This document shows positions 1-11,792 of a DNA stretch of 64,000 nt, in pieces (the stretch's first letter is position 1; each line of letters begins with the position of its first letter). Source of the stretch: Ensifer sp. WSM1721 (GTDB taxonomy: Bacteria > Pseudomonadota > Alphaproteobacteria > Rhizobiales > Rhizobiaceae); assembly GCF_000513895.2 (NCBI RefSeq), contig NZ_CP165782.1, forward strand, positions 2,557,501-2,621,500, in the 5' to 3' direction. Made by a program: the position numbers and the translations under genes. The notes below the pieces were generated by a model. That model ran no database searches and was not told the DNA's origin. It saw only the letters and a program-made list of their open reading frames with translations.

Positions 1-1671
1 AATATCGTCGCCAAGCCGGCCGACAAGACGGTCATGGAAGTCTCCACCATGATCCATGACGGCGAGAAGGAGGTGGTCCGCCGCCAGCCCTTCGTTCACG
101 TCAAGATGGCGCTGGCCGCCAACCACCAGACTTCCGAAAGCTATCCGGACTTCGACCCGCTGGCGATCTTTTCCACGGACGAGGCGGACGCGGAAGCACC
201 CGCCGCCAAGACCGGAACGATCTACGGCTCGGACGTCGAGTCCGAGGTGGCACTGAAAACCGTGGATTTTCCAGTGAATGGCGCCGGCCTTGCCTTCGGA
301 CCGTCGATGTCGCTCGATGAGGTCGAGGAGAACGTCCGCACCAACGGATCGGTGCTGACGGAGGGCAATACGCAGGTCGCATCGCTCTTCTATGTCGACC
401 CGCAGCGCTTTGCCTCGGACGCCGGCAACCTCGACCTGATGCAGGGGCTTTCTGCCCGCATCGTCGAGGAGAACATGAGCGTCTCCACCTATGAGAACAT
501 CACCAAGCAGAGCACCGAATATGCCGACGACGTTATTCCGGTACGCCGGGCGACGCCGATTGCGACGGTGATGATCAGTGCCGGTTACGCCAAGGCTCAG
601 GCCGCGGATGCGGCCGGTTATCTCGAAGAAGCACTCGGGGCCAAGGAGCTTTCCGCCGGCGACGTGCTGCGCATCGGCATCATTCAGAAGGGCGAGGAGG
701 CGCGAATCGTCCGCGCCACGATCTACTCGCGCAACCGGCACGTGCTCACCATGGCGGTGGACGACAGCGGTCGCTTCGTTCCCGGCGCCGAACCGCCGAA
801 GCTCGACGCGGTCGCGACCGCCTTCGACGACACCGGCACGCCGGTGGTCACCAGCGGTCACGACCTGCCCCGCGTCTATGACGGAATCTATCGCGCCGCC
901 CTCTCCTACGGCATGAACGCCGACATGGTCGCGCTCATCGTCAAGCTGCTCGCGAGCAATGTCGATTTCCAGGCCCAGCTCAAGCCGACGGATTCGCTCG
1001 AAGCCTTTTTCTCCGTCACCGATGAAAGCGGGCAGGCAACAGAGGAGTCGGAGCTTCTCTACGTCAACGCCAAATTCGGCGATGCGGAAACGCGCTTCTA
1101 CCGCTTCCAGGATCCGGACGACAATTCGATCGACTATTTCGACAAGGACGGCAAGAGCATCCGCCAGTTCCTGCTGCGCAACCCGGTTCCGAACGGTCAT
1201 TTCCGTTCCGGCTTCGGCATGCGCCGTCACCCGATCCTCGGTTTCTCGCGCATGCACACGGGCGTCGACTGGTCCGCCCCTCGCGGCACCCCGATCATTG
1301 CAGCGGGCAACGGCGTCGTGGAGAAGGCGGGTTGGGATTCCGGAGGCTATGGCAACCAGACGCTGATCCGCCATGCCAACGGCTATGTCTCGTCCTACAA
1401 CCACCAAAGTGCGATCGCCAAGAGCGTGAAGCCCGGCGCCAAGGTCGTGCAGGGTCAGGTGATCGGCTGGGTCGGAACGACCGGCCTTTCGACCGGTCCG
1501 CACCTCCATTACGAATTGATCGTCAACGGCAACAAGGTCGACCCGCTCCGCATCCGCTTGCCAGGAGGAAAGTCGCTTTCCGGCGAGGCGCTGGCAAAGT
1601 TCGAGGAAGAGCGCGAGCGCATCGACGAACTCCTCGGCAGGGACGATGCCAGCGAGGTCGCGAGTCAATAA
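1..1671 (+). CDS. rgsM: M23-family peptidoglycan metallopeptidase, RgsM-like (5'-truncated by window edge)
   Basis: The reading frame is open from base 1, so the true start lies outside the window; the first internal ATG is at 34 and 556 codons are visible. The C-terminal third carries an M23/LytM domain: an HTGVDW stretch (zinc His and Asp) at about 1257-1274, and the HLHYE signature near 1501-1515. An OapA/NlpD-type extension with charged spacers precedes it. Family members cut peptidoglycan cross-links in the periplasm or regulate other hydrolases. In Sinorhizobium meliloti the M23 protein next to clpB is RgsM, needed for polar growth together with RgsP; I assign the symbol from this context and architecture, from memory. 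No signal or membrane segment is visible because the N-terminus is missing. A strong terminator follows. Confidence 0.8.
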   Translation, partial: NIVAKPADKTVMEVSTMIHDGEKEVVRRQPFVHVKMALAANHQTSESYPDFDPLAIFSTDEADAEAPAAKTGTIYGSDVESEVALKTVDFPVNGAGLAFGPSMSLDEVEENVRTNGSVLTEGNTQVASLFYVDPQRFASDAGNLDLMQGLSARIVEENMSVSTYENITKQSTEYADDVIPVRRATPIATVMISAGYAKAQAADAAGYLEEALGAKELSAGDVLRIGIIQKGEEARIVRATIYSRNRHVLTMAVDDSGRFVPGAEPPKLDAVATAFDDTGTPVVTSGHDLPRVYDGIYRAALSYGMNADMVALIVKLLASNVDFQAQLKPTDSLEAFFSVTDESGQATEESELLYVNAKFGDAETRFYRFQDPDDNSIDYFDKDGKSIRQFLLRNPVPNGHFRSGFGMRRHPILGFSRMHTGVDWSAPRGTPIIAAGNGVVEKAGWDSGGYGNQTLIRHANGYVSSYNHQSAIAKSVKPGAKVVQGQVIGWVGTTGLSTGPHLHYELIVNGNKVDPLRIRLPGGKSLSGEALAKFEEERERIDELLGRDDASEVASQ

Positions 1672-1699
1672 CCGCGAAACCGGTTTGATACGAACGCAA

Positions 1700-1727
1700 G
1701 AAGGCCGCCCATGGGCGGCCTTCTCTC
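1700..1727 (+). terminator. Rho-independent terminator after the M23 peptidase
   Basis: Perfect 11-bp arms GAAGGCCGCCC and GGGCGGCCTTC are separated by two bases and followed by a T-rich tract (TCTCTTC). It sits 29 bp after the peptidase stop codon. Confidence 0.8.
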
Positions 1728-1746
1728 TTCGGTGGTGAGGCCGCCT

Positions 1747-1891
1747 AAAGCGCGGCGCGTTCAATCGAATTCATGCGACGCGCTTTACTGCATGTGTCCT
1801 TAAATCGTACCCGATTTAAGGACAAAAACATGCAGCAGTTCAAAGTGCTACAGCGTCCTTTGTGCGTCTGCAAAGACGCACGGCGCTGTAG
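1747..1891. repeat. RIME-type mosaic palindromic element, copy A
   Basis: Three adjoining inverted repeats fill the space. First, arms AAAGCGCG/CGCGCTTT at 1747-1754 and 1779-1786. Second, a 48-bp palindrome at 1788-1835 beginning CTGCATG and ending CATGCAG, with TCCTTAAATCG/CGATTTAAGGA inside. Third, a palindrome at 1848-1891 with outer arms CTACAGCG/CGCTGTAG and an inner GTGCGTCT/AGACGCAC stem. The last two recur in this order at several other places in the window, matching the two-palindrome organisation of Rhizobium intergenic mosaic elements (RIME1, about 108 bp). The element lies in the converging 3' space between the M23 peptidase and clpB. Confidence 0.85.
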
Positions 1892-1904
1892 GTCCCGTGT
1901 TTTG

Positions 1905-1951
1905 TGCATGTCGTTGTCCCAAAGCCGCGGCGCACTTTTGGGCGACATGCA
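1905..1951. repeat. 47-bp palindrome abutting the clpB stop codon
   Basis: Arms TGCATGTCG and CGACATGCA enclose a second stem (CCCAAA/TTTGGG) and a GC-rich loop. It ends one base before the clpB stop codon (1952-1954), so the clpB mRNA would fold it directly after translation stops. It may act as a terminator or mRNA stabiliser. It resembles a palindrome I recall as common in rhizobial intergenic DNA and is distinct from the RIME element beside it. Confidence 0.7.
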
Positions 1952-4558
<2,607 letters not shown>

Positions 4559-4688
4559 TCTTTACCTCCATAAACCGGCGAGCCCATCATCGTGGCACTG
4601 GCCGGTGTTTCAGGATCGGCTCCCGCATTCGGCAAGCCTGTCATTATCTCTCGTCCTCGCCTTGCGCGGGATCAGGTGTTCAGGGCGA

Positions 4689-4717
4689 ATATGGGACGGC
4701 GCTCTGCGAAATTAAAG
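4689..4717 (-). promoter_or_regulatory. RpoH (sigma-32)-like heat-shock promoter of clpB
   Basis: Reading leftward, CTTTAA (4717-4712), a 16-base spacer, then CCCATAT (4695-4689). This fits the alphaproteobacterial RpoH pattern of a CTTGAA-like -35 and a CCCATnT/CCTATnT -10. It lies about 130 bp upstream of clpB, a classical RpoH target, and directly next to a RIME element. Confidence 0.55.
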
Positions 4718-4727
4718 GGCGTCGTAA

Positions 4728-4830
4728 CTGCATGTTTCCTTAAATCGTATCCGATTCAAGGATAAAAACATGCGGCAATACAAAAGGGCTACGGCGACCT
4801 TTGCGCGTCTGACCAGACGCGCGGCGCTGC
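4728..4830. repeat. RIME-type element, copy B
   Basis: The same two-palindrome order as copy A. The first palindrome (4728-4775) runs from CTGCATG to CATGCGG with TCCTTAAATCG inside. The second carries GCGCGTCT/AGACGCGC (about 4803-4822) with decayed outer arms. It separates the clpB promoter from the DUF4167 gene terminator. Confidence 0.8.
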
Positions 4831-4887
4831 AAGCATCGCGGCGAAATGAGGCCAGGAAAAATCGGCCTGGTCGCGGGTGGTACGGAA

Positions 4888-4920
4888 AACAAAAGGCCCA
4901 GCCGGCGACGGCTGGGCCTT
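4888..4920 (-). terminator. Terminator of the DUF4167 gene
   Basis: Perfect 12-bp arms AAGGCCCAGCCG (4893-4904) and CGGCTGGGCCTT (4909-4920) around a four-base loop. On the minus strand the hairpin is followed by a T-rich run (TTTTGTTTT). It lies 35 bp past the stop codon. The other strand also has a short T run, so it may work in both directions. Confidence 0.8.
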
Positions 4921-4955
4921 CTTTTACATTGGCGCGAGGATGAAGTGCCGAAGCG

Positions 4956-5591
4956 TTATTCGGAGGCGGCAAGCACCGGTGTGGTGCCGCCGGCGTCGGT
5001 CGCCGGCTGTTCGCCGGCCGCCTCCTCCTGCGCGCCGTGGCGCGGCTGGCGGCGGGGCCGGTTTGCGCTACGGCGGCGGGAGTTCCCGCGACCGGACGAA
5101 ACTGCCGGCGTTTCCTCTTCCATTGCGACCTCGGCTGGCGTGCCCTCGATCACCGGCTGGGGGCCGGAACCGTCGATGATCGGCTGGGGTTCGCTGACGG
5201 GTGCCGCGGCTGCGACGCCCGGTGCTTCATCGACGTAGACCTGATCCAGATCGTCCTGGTCGCGGTCGACAACGTCGCGATCCTGGTAGTCCTGGCGCTC
5301 TTCCCGCTGGAAACGATCCTGCATCTGCGCCTGCGCTGCCGCGATGATGCGGTTGTAGTGCTCGGCATGCTGCAGGTAGTTTTCCGCCATGACGCGGTCG
5401 CCGGAGCTCTGGGCGTCGCGGGCAAGCGCTGCGTATTTCTCAGCGATGTGCTGGGCGGTGCCGCGAATCTTAACGTCGGGGCCGGAGCTATCGTAAGTCC
5501 GCGTCAAGGGATTAGATCCCTTGCGGTTGTTTCCATTTCCGTTGTTGTTATTCCGCCCACGGCCGCGCTTGTTTTGCTGTCCAGGCCTCAT
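4956..5591 (-). CDS. DUF4167 domain protein (alphaproteobacterial, basic Asn-rich N-terminus)
   Basis: 211 aa from the ATG at 5591; the frame is open further upstream, but the family begins MRPGQQNKRGRG and a GGGTGAATGG-type ribosome binding site precedes this ATG. Residues 1-30 are Arg/Asn/Gly-rich, like nucleic-acid-binding tails. A conserved helical block follows (NPLTRTYDSSGPDVKIRGTA, then AEKYAALARDAQSSGDRVMA), which is the DUF4167 core. The rest is acidic and Pro/Glu-rich, ending in a basic RRRSANRPRRQPR patch. No enzymatic motif and no membrane segment. The family is nearly universal in Rhizobiales but I know of no established function. RNA or ribosome association is only a guess from composition. 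Confidence 0.85.
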   Translation of the reverse strand: MRPGQQNKRGRGRNNNNGNGNNRKGSNPLTRTYDSSGPDVKIRGTAQHIAEKYAALARDAQSSGDRVMAENYLQHAEHYNRIIAAAQAQMQDRFQREERQDYQDRDVVDRDQDDLDQVYVDEAPGVAAAAPVSEPQPIIDGSGPQPVIEGTPAEVAMEEETPAVSSGRGNSRRRSANRPRRQPRHGAQEEAAGEQPATDAGGTTPVLAASE

Positions 5592-5923
5592 AGTCCATTC
5601 ACCCGAATTTTCTTGATAATGATGATCATGTGATTCCGCTCTCGGCACGACTCTCCGCGCCCGAGTAAACACGCGCCACGGCAGACCGCTCGTTCGCGAT
5701 CTCGGCGCCGGCTGACGTCAAATTAACAGGTACCCGCACAAGGCACTGTCGAACCCTAGCAACTCTTTCTTGAGAGCAATCCCCGTGGCCAGGTCATACT
5801 GGAACGAATCTTTGGTCCATGACCTTCTGCCCAGTGCGCGGGGTGAAACTAGCCCGCTTCCTTTGGGATTCCAAGCCCTTTCTTTGCACTTCCAGAAAAG
5901 AGAGGCGCTAGTGCAGCATTTTT
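5592..5923. other. 332-bp gap without a recognisable gene
   Basis: This lies between the DUF4167 start and the prmC stop, both leftward. It must hold the promoter of the DUF4167 gene and the 3' end of the prmC transcript. I see an interrupted inverted repeat at 5791-5825 (arms AGGTCAT/ATGACCT, 7 bp, then GGA/TCC) and a weaker GCGGG/CCCGC pair around 5840-5860. No frame shows protein-like composition. A small RNA is possible but unproven. Confidence 0.4.
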
Positions 5924-6805
5924 TCAACGGTCATTGCTGCGTTCAACGTCCTGCTCGAACACGAGGACCCGGTCGTTACCGCCAAGATCCTTCACACCGC
6001 TGAGCAAGCGAAATCCTTGCGCTTCGAAAAGCGCAGTCACCGCCTGCTTTTGGTCGAAACCGATTTCCAAGCCAAGTAGGCCGTCCGTTTCAAGATGGCG
6101 ACTGGCGTGAAGAGCAATGGCACGATAGGCATCCAGCCCTTCGTCTCCGCCGTCAAGTGCGGCAACCGGATCGTGGTATTTCACCTCCGGATCAAGCTCT
6201 GCAATGACACTGGACCGTATATACGGCGGATTTGAGACGATGACGTCGAACCGCCCTTCCACAGCCTCGAACCAGTTGCTGCGCAACGTTTCGAAGCGTT
6301 CTGCCAAGCCATTCCTGTGAGCGTTTTCTCGTGCCGTCTGCAAGGCGTTGTTCGATATATCGGTACCGAGACCCCGTGCGTCAAGTACCGCGTTGAGAAG
6401 AGCGAGACAGATTGCCCCGGTTCCTGTCCCGAGATCGAGGATCCGGCAGCTTCCCTTTCTTGCGGCGATGCGCCGCACATGGGGTATCAGGCAGTCGACC
6501 AGCGTTTCGGTATCGGGCCGAGGTTCCAGCGTGTCCTTCGAGAGCTTCAGGTTCAGACCGAAAAACTCGCGCTCGCCGAGGATTCGATGGACGGGCTCAT
6601 GGGCCGCGCGACGTTCGATGGCGGCCCGTATCCGCGCCGCATCCGCCTCACCGACGGGCTCCCCTCCCCGCGTCACCAATGCGGCGCGCGAAAGGCCGAG
6701 CAGGCCGGAAACCAGATGCCGGGCATCGAGCGCTGCCGCTTCGATGCCGGCGGCCTTCAGCTTGTCGCGGCTTTCGGCCAGAAGGCTGTCGAGTGTCTCG
6801 GCCAT
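5924..6805 (-). CDS. prmC: Peptide chain release factor N5-glutamine methyltransferase
   Basis: 293 aa, normal for PrmC/HemK. The helical N-terminal release-factor-binding domain (1-90) is followed by a class I methyltransferase fold with LDLGTGTG at about 123-130 and the family hallmark NPPY at 192-195, which holds the target glutamine. It methylates the Gln of the GGQ motif in RF1 and RF2. The gene starts six bases after the prfA stop, with its GAAGGA ribosome binding site inside the prfA end, so enzyme and substrate are co-transcribed. This is the usual bacterial arrangement. Confidence 0.95.
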   Translation of the reverse strand: MAETLDSLLAESRDKLKAAGIEAAALDARHLVSGLLGLSRAALVTRGGEPVGEADAARIRAAIERRAAHEPVHRILGEREFFGLNLKLSKDTLEPRPDTETLVDCLIPHVRRIAARKGSCRILDLGTGTGAICLALLNAVLDARGLGTDISNNALQTARENAHRNGLAERFETLRSNWFEAVEGRFDVIVSNPPYIRSSVIAELDPEVKYHDPVAALDGGDEGLDAYRAIALHASRHLETDGLLGLEIGFDQKQAVTALFEAQGFRLLSGVKDLGGNDRVLVFEQDVERSNDR

Positions 6806-6811
6806 CGTCCT

Positions 6812-7894
6812 TCAGTTCTGCCTTTCGCCGAGGAGGGCGAGCTGGCTCGCCTGATGGTCGGCCAGCAGCGCATCCACCACCTCGTCGATTTCCCCCTCCA
6901 TCATGCGGTCGAGCTTGTAGAGGGTAAGATTGATGCGATGGTCGGTTATGCGCCCCTGCGGGAAGTTATAGGTGCGAATGCGCTCCGAGCGGTCGCCGGA
7001 TCCCACCTGGCTCTTGCGGTCCGCCGAACGCTCGCTGTCGGCGCGCTGGCGCTCCATGTCGTAAAGCCGCGAGCGCAGCACCTGCATCGCCTTGGCACGG
7101 TTCTGATGCTGCGACTTCTCCGAGCTGGTGACGACGATGCCGGTCGGGATATGGGTGATGCGCACGGCCGAATCCGTCGTGTTGACGTGCTGACCGCCGG
7201 CGCCGGAGGAGCGCATGGTGTCGATGCGGATGTCCTCGGGCCGGACCTCGACATCGATCTCTTCGGCTTCCGGCAGGACGGCGACAGTGGCCGCCGACGT
7301 GTGGATGCGGCCGCTCGCCTCCGTTTCCGGAACACGCTGCACCCGGTGGACGCCGGACTCGAACTTCAGCCGCGAAAACACGCCGCGCCCGGAAACGGTC
7401 GCGATGATTTCCTTGTAGCCTCCGGCCTCGCCTTCGCTCGCCGAAAGCACTTCGACGCGCCAGCCCTTGGTGGAGGCATAGCGTTCGTACATGCGGAAGA
7501 GGTCACCGGCAAAGAGTGCGGCTTCCGAACCGCCGGTGCCGGCACGGATTTCGAGTATGGCGCTCTTTTCGTCGGCCGCATCCTTCGGCAGGAGCAGGAT
7601 CTGGATCTCCTGCTCGAGCGCTTCTATCCGCTCCTCGACCTCGGGCTTTTCCATCTCCGCGAGGTCGCGCATCTCCTTGTCCGTCGCGCGGTCGGAAAGC
7701 ATCGTCTCGATATCGGCAAGCTCCCGCTCGGCCTGTTGGTAGGCGCGGATCTTCGTCACCACCGGCTGCAGCTCGGAATATTCCGACGCGAGTTTCACAT
7801 AGACGTCGGCAGAGGGGCCGGCGGACATGCGAGCTTCGATCTCGCCGAACCGCCTTTCCAGTTCGCGCATCTTTTCAACGGGAAGCTTTGCCAA
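6812..7894 (-). CDS. prfA: Peptide chain release factor 1
   Basis: 360 aa. The codon-recognition loop carries PET (189-191) at the position of the PxT tripeptide that distinguishes RF1 from RF2 (SPF). The peptidyl-tRNA hydrolysis motif GGQ is at 233-235 in [10 protein letters not shown]1 reads UAA and UAG on the ribosome. Start ATG with an adequate upstream region. It is followed by prmC with a six-base gap, and ptsP ends 70 bp upstream on the same strand, so a ptsP-prfA-prmC transcript is possible. Confidence 0.97.
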   Translation of the reverse strand: MAKLPVEKMRELERRFGEIEARMSAGPSADVYVKLASEYSELQPVVTKIRAYQQAERELADIETMLSDRATDKEMRDLAEMEKPEVEERIEALEQEIQILLLPKDAADEKSAILEIRAGTGGSEAALFAGDLFRMYERYASTKGWRVEVLSASEGEAGGYKEIIATVSGRGVFSRLKFESGVHRVQRVPETEASGRIHTSAATVAVLPEAEEIDVEVRPEDIRIDTMRSSGAGGQHVNTTDSAVRITHIPTGIVVTSSEKSQHQNRAKAMQVLRSRLYDMERQRADSERSADRKSQVGSGDRSERIRTYNFPQGRITDHRINLTLYKLDRMMEGEIDEVVDALLADHQASQLALLGERQN

Positions 7895-7964
7895 GTTTTA
7901 CTCCAAATGCGTTTGGCCCCGTCCGGATGCTGTCCGGACGAAGACACCAGCGCTCTGATTCAGC

Positions 7965-10232
7965 CTATACCGGTATGCCGTTTGCGGCCGCGAAATCGAC
8001 CAGGAGCTGCCGGACCGACGTCTCGGCCTTGACGTCGTCGAGCGCAGCATCGAGCACCTCGGCCAGCTTGCCGGCGTCGAGCGCCAAGAGCATGGCCTTG
8101 ACCGGGCCGACGGCCGTCGGCGACATCGAAACCGACCGGAAGCCGAGCCCGAGCAGTGCCATGGCCGAAAGCGGCTTGCTCGCCATTTCGCCGCAGAGCG
8201 TCACCGGCGTGTTATTGCGTTCGCCGGCGCGCACGATGTCGCGGAGAAGGCGCAGGAACGGCCGCCCGAGCGTATCGAAACGATCGGAGACGCGGGCATT
8301 GCCGCGGTCGACCGCCATGGCGAATTGGAAGAGATCGTTCGAGCCGACCGAGACGAAATCCACTTCCGCCATCAGTTCGTCGAGCTGCCAGAGCAGAGCC
8401 GGCACTTCCAGCATCGCTCCGAATTGCAGCTTGCGCGGCAATTGCTCGCCTATCTTCGATTGGCGCTCGATTTCCTTCTGCAGGAGTTCGCGCGCGGCTC
8501 TAAGCTCCGCCACCTCCGTCACCATCGGCAGCATCAGCTTGAGTTCGGCCCCGGCCGTCGCTCTGAGCATTGCCCTGAACTGGGTTCGCAGCAAACCGGG
8601 CCGGTCGAGCGACAGCCGAAGGGCGCGCCAGCCGAGCGCTGGGTTCTCCTCCTCGGCGGCACGGAAGTAGGGTACGACCTTGTCTCCGCCGATATCGAGC
8701 GTGCGGAAGGTCACCGGCTTGCCTCCCGTCTGCTTCATGACATTGCGATAGAAGTCTTCCTGTTCCTCCGCCTTGGGCATGGTGGAGGCGATCATGAATT
8801 GCAGTTCGGTGCGGAAGAGGCCGATGCCCTCCGCTCCTGCCTCGTTCAAATGCGGCAGATCGACGAGCAGACCGGCATTCATCTGCAATGTAATGCGCTT
8901 GCCGTCCTTCGTCAGCGGCTCGACGTCCTTCAGTGCACGGAACTGTGCCTGGCGGCGGGCACGGAAACGAACCTTTTCCTCGTAGGCGCGCTGCAGGTCG
9001 GTCAACGGCCGCAGATGGACCTTCGCATCGTCACCGTCGACGATGATGGCGTCACGGTTTTCGGCAAGCGCCACGGCCCCTGCCGCCTGCCCGACCACCG
9101 GAATGCCCATCGCGCGGGCGACGATCACCACGTGACTGGTGACCGCTCCCTCCTCAAGGACCAGGCCGCGCACGTTCTCGCGCGGGTAATCGAGCAGTTC
9201 GGCGGCACCCATGGCGCGCGCGACGATGATCGCGTCGTTCGGGAAATCGGCCGCCGACAGTTTGGCGCCATAGCCGGAAAGCTGGCGCAAGAGCCGGTTG
9301 GCGAGATCATCGAAATCGTGCATGCGCTCGCGCAGGTAAGGGTCCGTGAGGCGCATCATCCGCGCCTTGGTCTCGCTCTGCACCCGCTCCACCGCCGCTT
9401 CGGCCGTGAGGCCGTTGCGAATTGCTTCCTCAAGCTTTCTCACCCAGCCGCGGTCATGGGCGAACATGCGATAGGTTTCGAGCACGGCGCGGTGCTCGCC
9501 CTCCATCGACACGTCACGGCGTGACAGCATGTCGTCGATCGAGATGCGGAGCGACCCGAGCGCCTCAGCAAGCCGCTGCAGCTCCTGGTCGGTATCCTCG
9601 TTGAGCAGATTGGTGACGACGATTCTCGGCTCGTGCAGCACGACGTAGCCGAGCCCGATGCCCTCGCCGTAACTGTTGCCCTCTATGGTCACGGGCCGCG
9701 AGAGATCGAGTTCCAAGCCGGGCTTTGTGATCTTCTTGAGCTCGCCCGTCGCCACCATTTCGGCGAGCACCATCGCGGTCGTCTCGAGAGCCTCGACCTC
9801 GTCCTCACGATAGTTGCGCATCGCCTTGTTCTGCACGACGAGCACGCCGAGCGCGCGGCCGGTGCGGAGAATCGGCACGCCGAGGAACGAGTGGTATATC
9901 TCTTCGCCCGTTTCCGGCAGGTAAGTGAAGGCCGGATGCGACTGCGCATCGGAGAGATTGAGCGGCCGCGCCGAAGCGGCGATCGTGCCGACGAGGCCCT
10001 GCCCCATCTTCAATTGCGCCAGGTGCACGGCGGTCTTGTTTAGACCTTCGGTGGCGTAGAGTTCGAGCACGCCGTCGGAGCGCAGCACATAGACGGAGCA
10101 CACTTCCGCGACCATGTTCTGCGCGATCTGGCGCACGATCCGGTCAAGGCGCTCCTGCGGCTCGAGCGGTTCCGCCATGAGCTCGCGCAACCGCTTGAGG
10201 AGAACGCGCGGACCCGCGGAAAGGTCTCTCAT
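7965..10232 (-). CDS. ptsP: Nitrogen PTS enzyme I, PEP-protein phosphotransferase (EI-Ntr)
   Basis: 755 aa from the ATG at 10232, chosen over an in-frame TTG at 10250 because GGAGA lies nine bases upstream. The N-terminal GAF domain (about 20-160) is the nitrogen-PTS hallmark. It is followed by the PEP-utiliser phosphohistidine domain with TSHVVIVARAMGIPVVG (active-site His near 367) and the TIM-barrel PEP-binding domain with RTELQFM and a LCGEMAS active-site Cys segment. It passes phosphate from PEP to NPr and EIIA-Ntr. In rhizobia this chain regulates carbon metabolism, K+ uptake and stress rather than sugar import. The GAF domain is expected to sense glutamine. It sits immediately downstream of lysC. 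Confidence 0.96.
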   Translation of the reverse strand: MRDLSAGPRVLLKRLRELMAEPLEPQERLDRIVRQIAQNMVAEVCSVYVLRSDGVLELYATEGLNKTAVHLAQLKMGQGLVGTIAASARPLNLSDAQSHPAFTYLPETGEEIYHSFLGVPILRTGRALGVLVVQNKAMRNYREDEVEALETTAMVLAEMVATGELKKITKPGLELDLSRPVTIEGNSYGEGIGLGYVVLHEPRIVVTNLLNEDTDQELQRLAEALGSLRISIDDMLSRRDVSMEGEHRAVLETYRMFAHDRGWVRKLEEAIRNGLTAEAAVERVQSETKARMMRLTDPYLRERMHDFDDLANRLLRQLSGYGAKLSAADFPNDAIIVARAMGAAELLDYPRENVRGLVLEEGAVTSHVVIVARAMGIPVVGQAAGAVALAENRDAIIVDGDDAKVHLRPLTDLQRAYEEKVRFRARRQAQFRALKDVEPLTKDGKRITLQMNAGLLVDLPHLNEAGAEGIGLFRTELQFMIASTMPKAEEQEDFYRNVMKQTGGKPVTFRTLDIGGDKVVPYFRAAEEENPALGWRALRLSLDRPGLLRTQFRAMLRATAGAELKLMLPMVTEVAELRAARELLQKEIERQSKIGEQLPRKLQFGAMLEVPALLWQLDELMAEVDFVSVGSNDLFQFAMAVDRGNARVSDRFDTLGRPFLRLLRDIVRAGERNNTPVTLCGEMASKPLSAMALLGLGFRSVSMSPTAVGPVKAMLLALDAGKLAEVLDAALDDVKAETSVRQLLVDFAAANGIPV

Positions 10233-10326
10233 CGCGTAGGGTCTCCACAATCAAGAATAAACCACGGCATGTGACAGGATATCGCGGCCGTGACCAGCCG
10301 CGAATCCCAAATCGAACGCCTGCTGT

Positions 10327-11601
10327 TTAACTCTTATCCAGACCGTAAGCGGAATGCAAAGTGCGAACCGCCAATTCGGCATATGGTCCGTCGATCAGGA
10401 TGGAAATCTTGATCTCGGAGGTGGTGATCGCCTTGATGTTGATGCCCTTCTCGGCGAGCGCCCGGAAAGCGGAAGCGGCAACGCCCGCATGGCTGCGCAT
10501 GCCGATGCCGATGACCGAGACCTTGACGAGGCCGGATTCCGACTGGGCGACATCGTAGCCGATCTTCTCCTTGTTTTCCGAAAGCACCCTCAGCGCCTTG
10601 TTGACGTCGCCGGACGGCACGGTGAAGGTCATGTCGGTCTTGGAGCCGTCCTCCGAAATGTTCTGCACGATCATGTCGACGTTGATATGAGCCTCGGCGA
10701 GCGGCCCGAAGATCGCGGCGGAAACGCCGGGCCGGTCGGCCAGGCGGCGCAGCGAGATCTGGGCTTCATCCTTGGCATAGGCAATGCCGGTTACGACTTC
10801 CTGTTCCACGATCTCATCCTCATCACAAATCAGCGTTCCGGGCGGGTTCAGAAGGTCACCCATGCCCGGCGCATCGGGATCCTCGAAAGACGAGCGCACG
10901 AAGGTACGCACCTTGTGCACCATGGCGAGCTCGACCGAGCGCACCTGCAGCACCTTCGCGCCGAGGGAGGCCATTTCCAGCATTTCCTCGAAGGCGATCT
11001 TCTTCAGCCGCCGCGCCTTCGGCTCGATGCGTGGGTCGGTCGTGTAGACGCCATCGACGTCCGTGTAGATGTCGCAGCGGTCGGCCTTGACGGCGGCGGC
11101 GATCGCGACCGCCGACGTATCCGAACCGCCGCGGCCGAGCGTCGCCACGCGATTGTCCGGGCCGAGACCCTGGAAGCCGGCGACGACGGCTACCTGGCCC
11201 TCGCCCATGCGGCGGATGATATCGGCGCCGTCGATATCGAGGATGCGGGCCGCTCCATGGGCGTTGTCGGTCTTGACCGGAAGCTGCCAGCCCTGCCACG
11301 AGCGTGCGTTGATGCCCATCGACTGCAGCGCGATCGCGAGCAAGCCGGAGGTCACCTGTTCGCCGGAGGCGACGACGGCGTCATATTCGCGCGCGTCGTA
11401 GAAAGGCGCATTCGAGCCTGCGACCTTCGGCATGTTCTCGACCCAGCCGACCAGCTCGTTGGTCTTGCCGGACATGGCGGAGACGACAACGGCAACCTCG
11501 TGGCCGGCATCGACTTCGCGTTTCACATGGCGCGCGACATTGTGGATGCGGTTCAAATCTGCGACGGAGGTTCCGCCGAATTTCATCACGATGCGTGCCA
11601 T
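10327..11601 (-). CDS. lysC: Aspartate kinase
   Basis: 424 aa from the ATG at 11601, which follows a GAGG ribosome binding site; the frame is open upstream but the family starts [12 protein letters not shown]. The KFGGTS phosphate-binding motif is at 7-12. The amino-acid kinase domain reaches about 250, and two ACT domains fill the C-terminus, implying feedback inhibition by lysine and/or threonine. It makes aspartyl phosphate, the first step of lysine, threonine, methionine and diaminopimelate synthesis. It is followed by ptsP on the same strand 94 bp away. Confidence 0.96.
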   Translation of the reverse strand: MARIVMKFGGTSVADLNRIHNVARHVKREVDAGHEVAVVVSAMSGKTNELVGWVENMPKVAGSNAPFYDAREYDAVVASGEQVTSGLLAIALQSMGINARSWQGWQLPVKTDNAHGAARILDIDGADIIRRMGEGQVAVVAGFQGLGPDNRVATLGRGGSDTSAVAIAAAVKADRCDIYTDVDGVYTTDPRIEPKARRLKKIAFEEMLEMASLGAKVLQVRSVELAMVHKVRTFVRSSFEDPDAPGMGDLLNPPGTLICDEDEIVEQEVVTGIAYAKDEAQISLRRLADRPGVSAAIFGPLAEAHINVDMIVQNISEDGSKTDMTFTVPSGDVNKALRVLSENKEKIGYDVAQSESGLVKVSVIGIGMRSHAGVAASAFRALAEKGINIKAITTSEIKISILIDGPYAELAVRTLHSAYGLDKS

Positions 11602-11792
11602 TTCGCCTCTACCGTACCAACATGTTTTCCGCGCGTACGCGTGAACAGCGCTCCCCATCGGCGCCTGACGATCAAAAAGCTTGGAGAGACTTCTCGGACA
11701 TCGGCCAGTCACCGCTTCCGCGAGAGCGGAAAGTCGCGGCGTCTCTTAGCGGATCAGGGGGCAGCGTGCAATGGGAAGGGGTCCATGACTTG

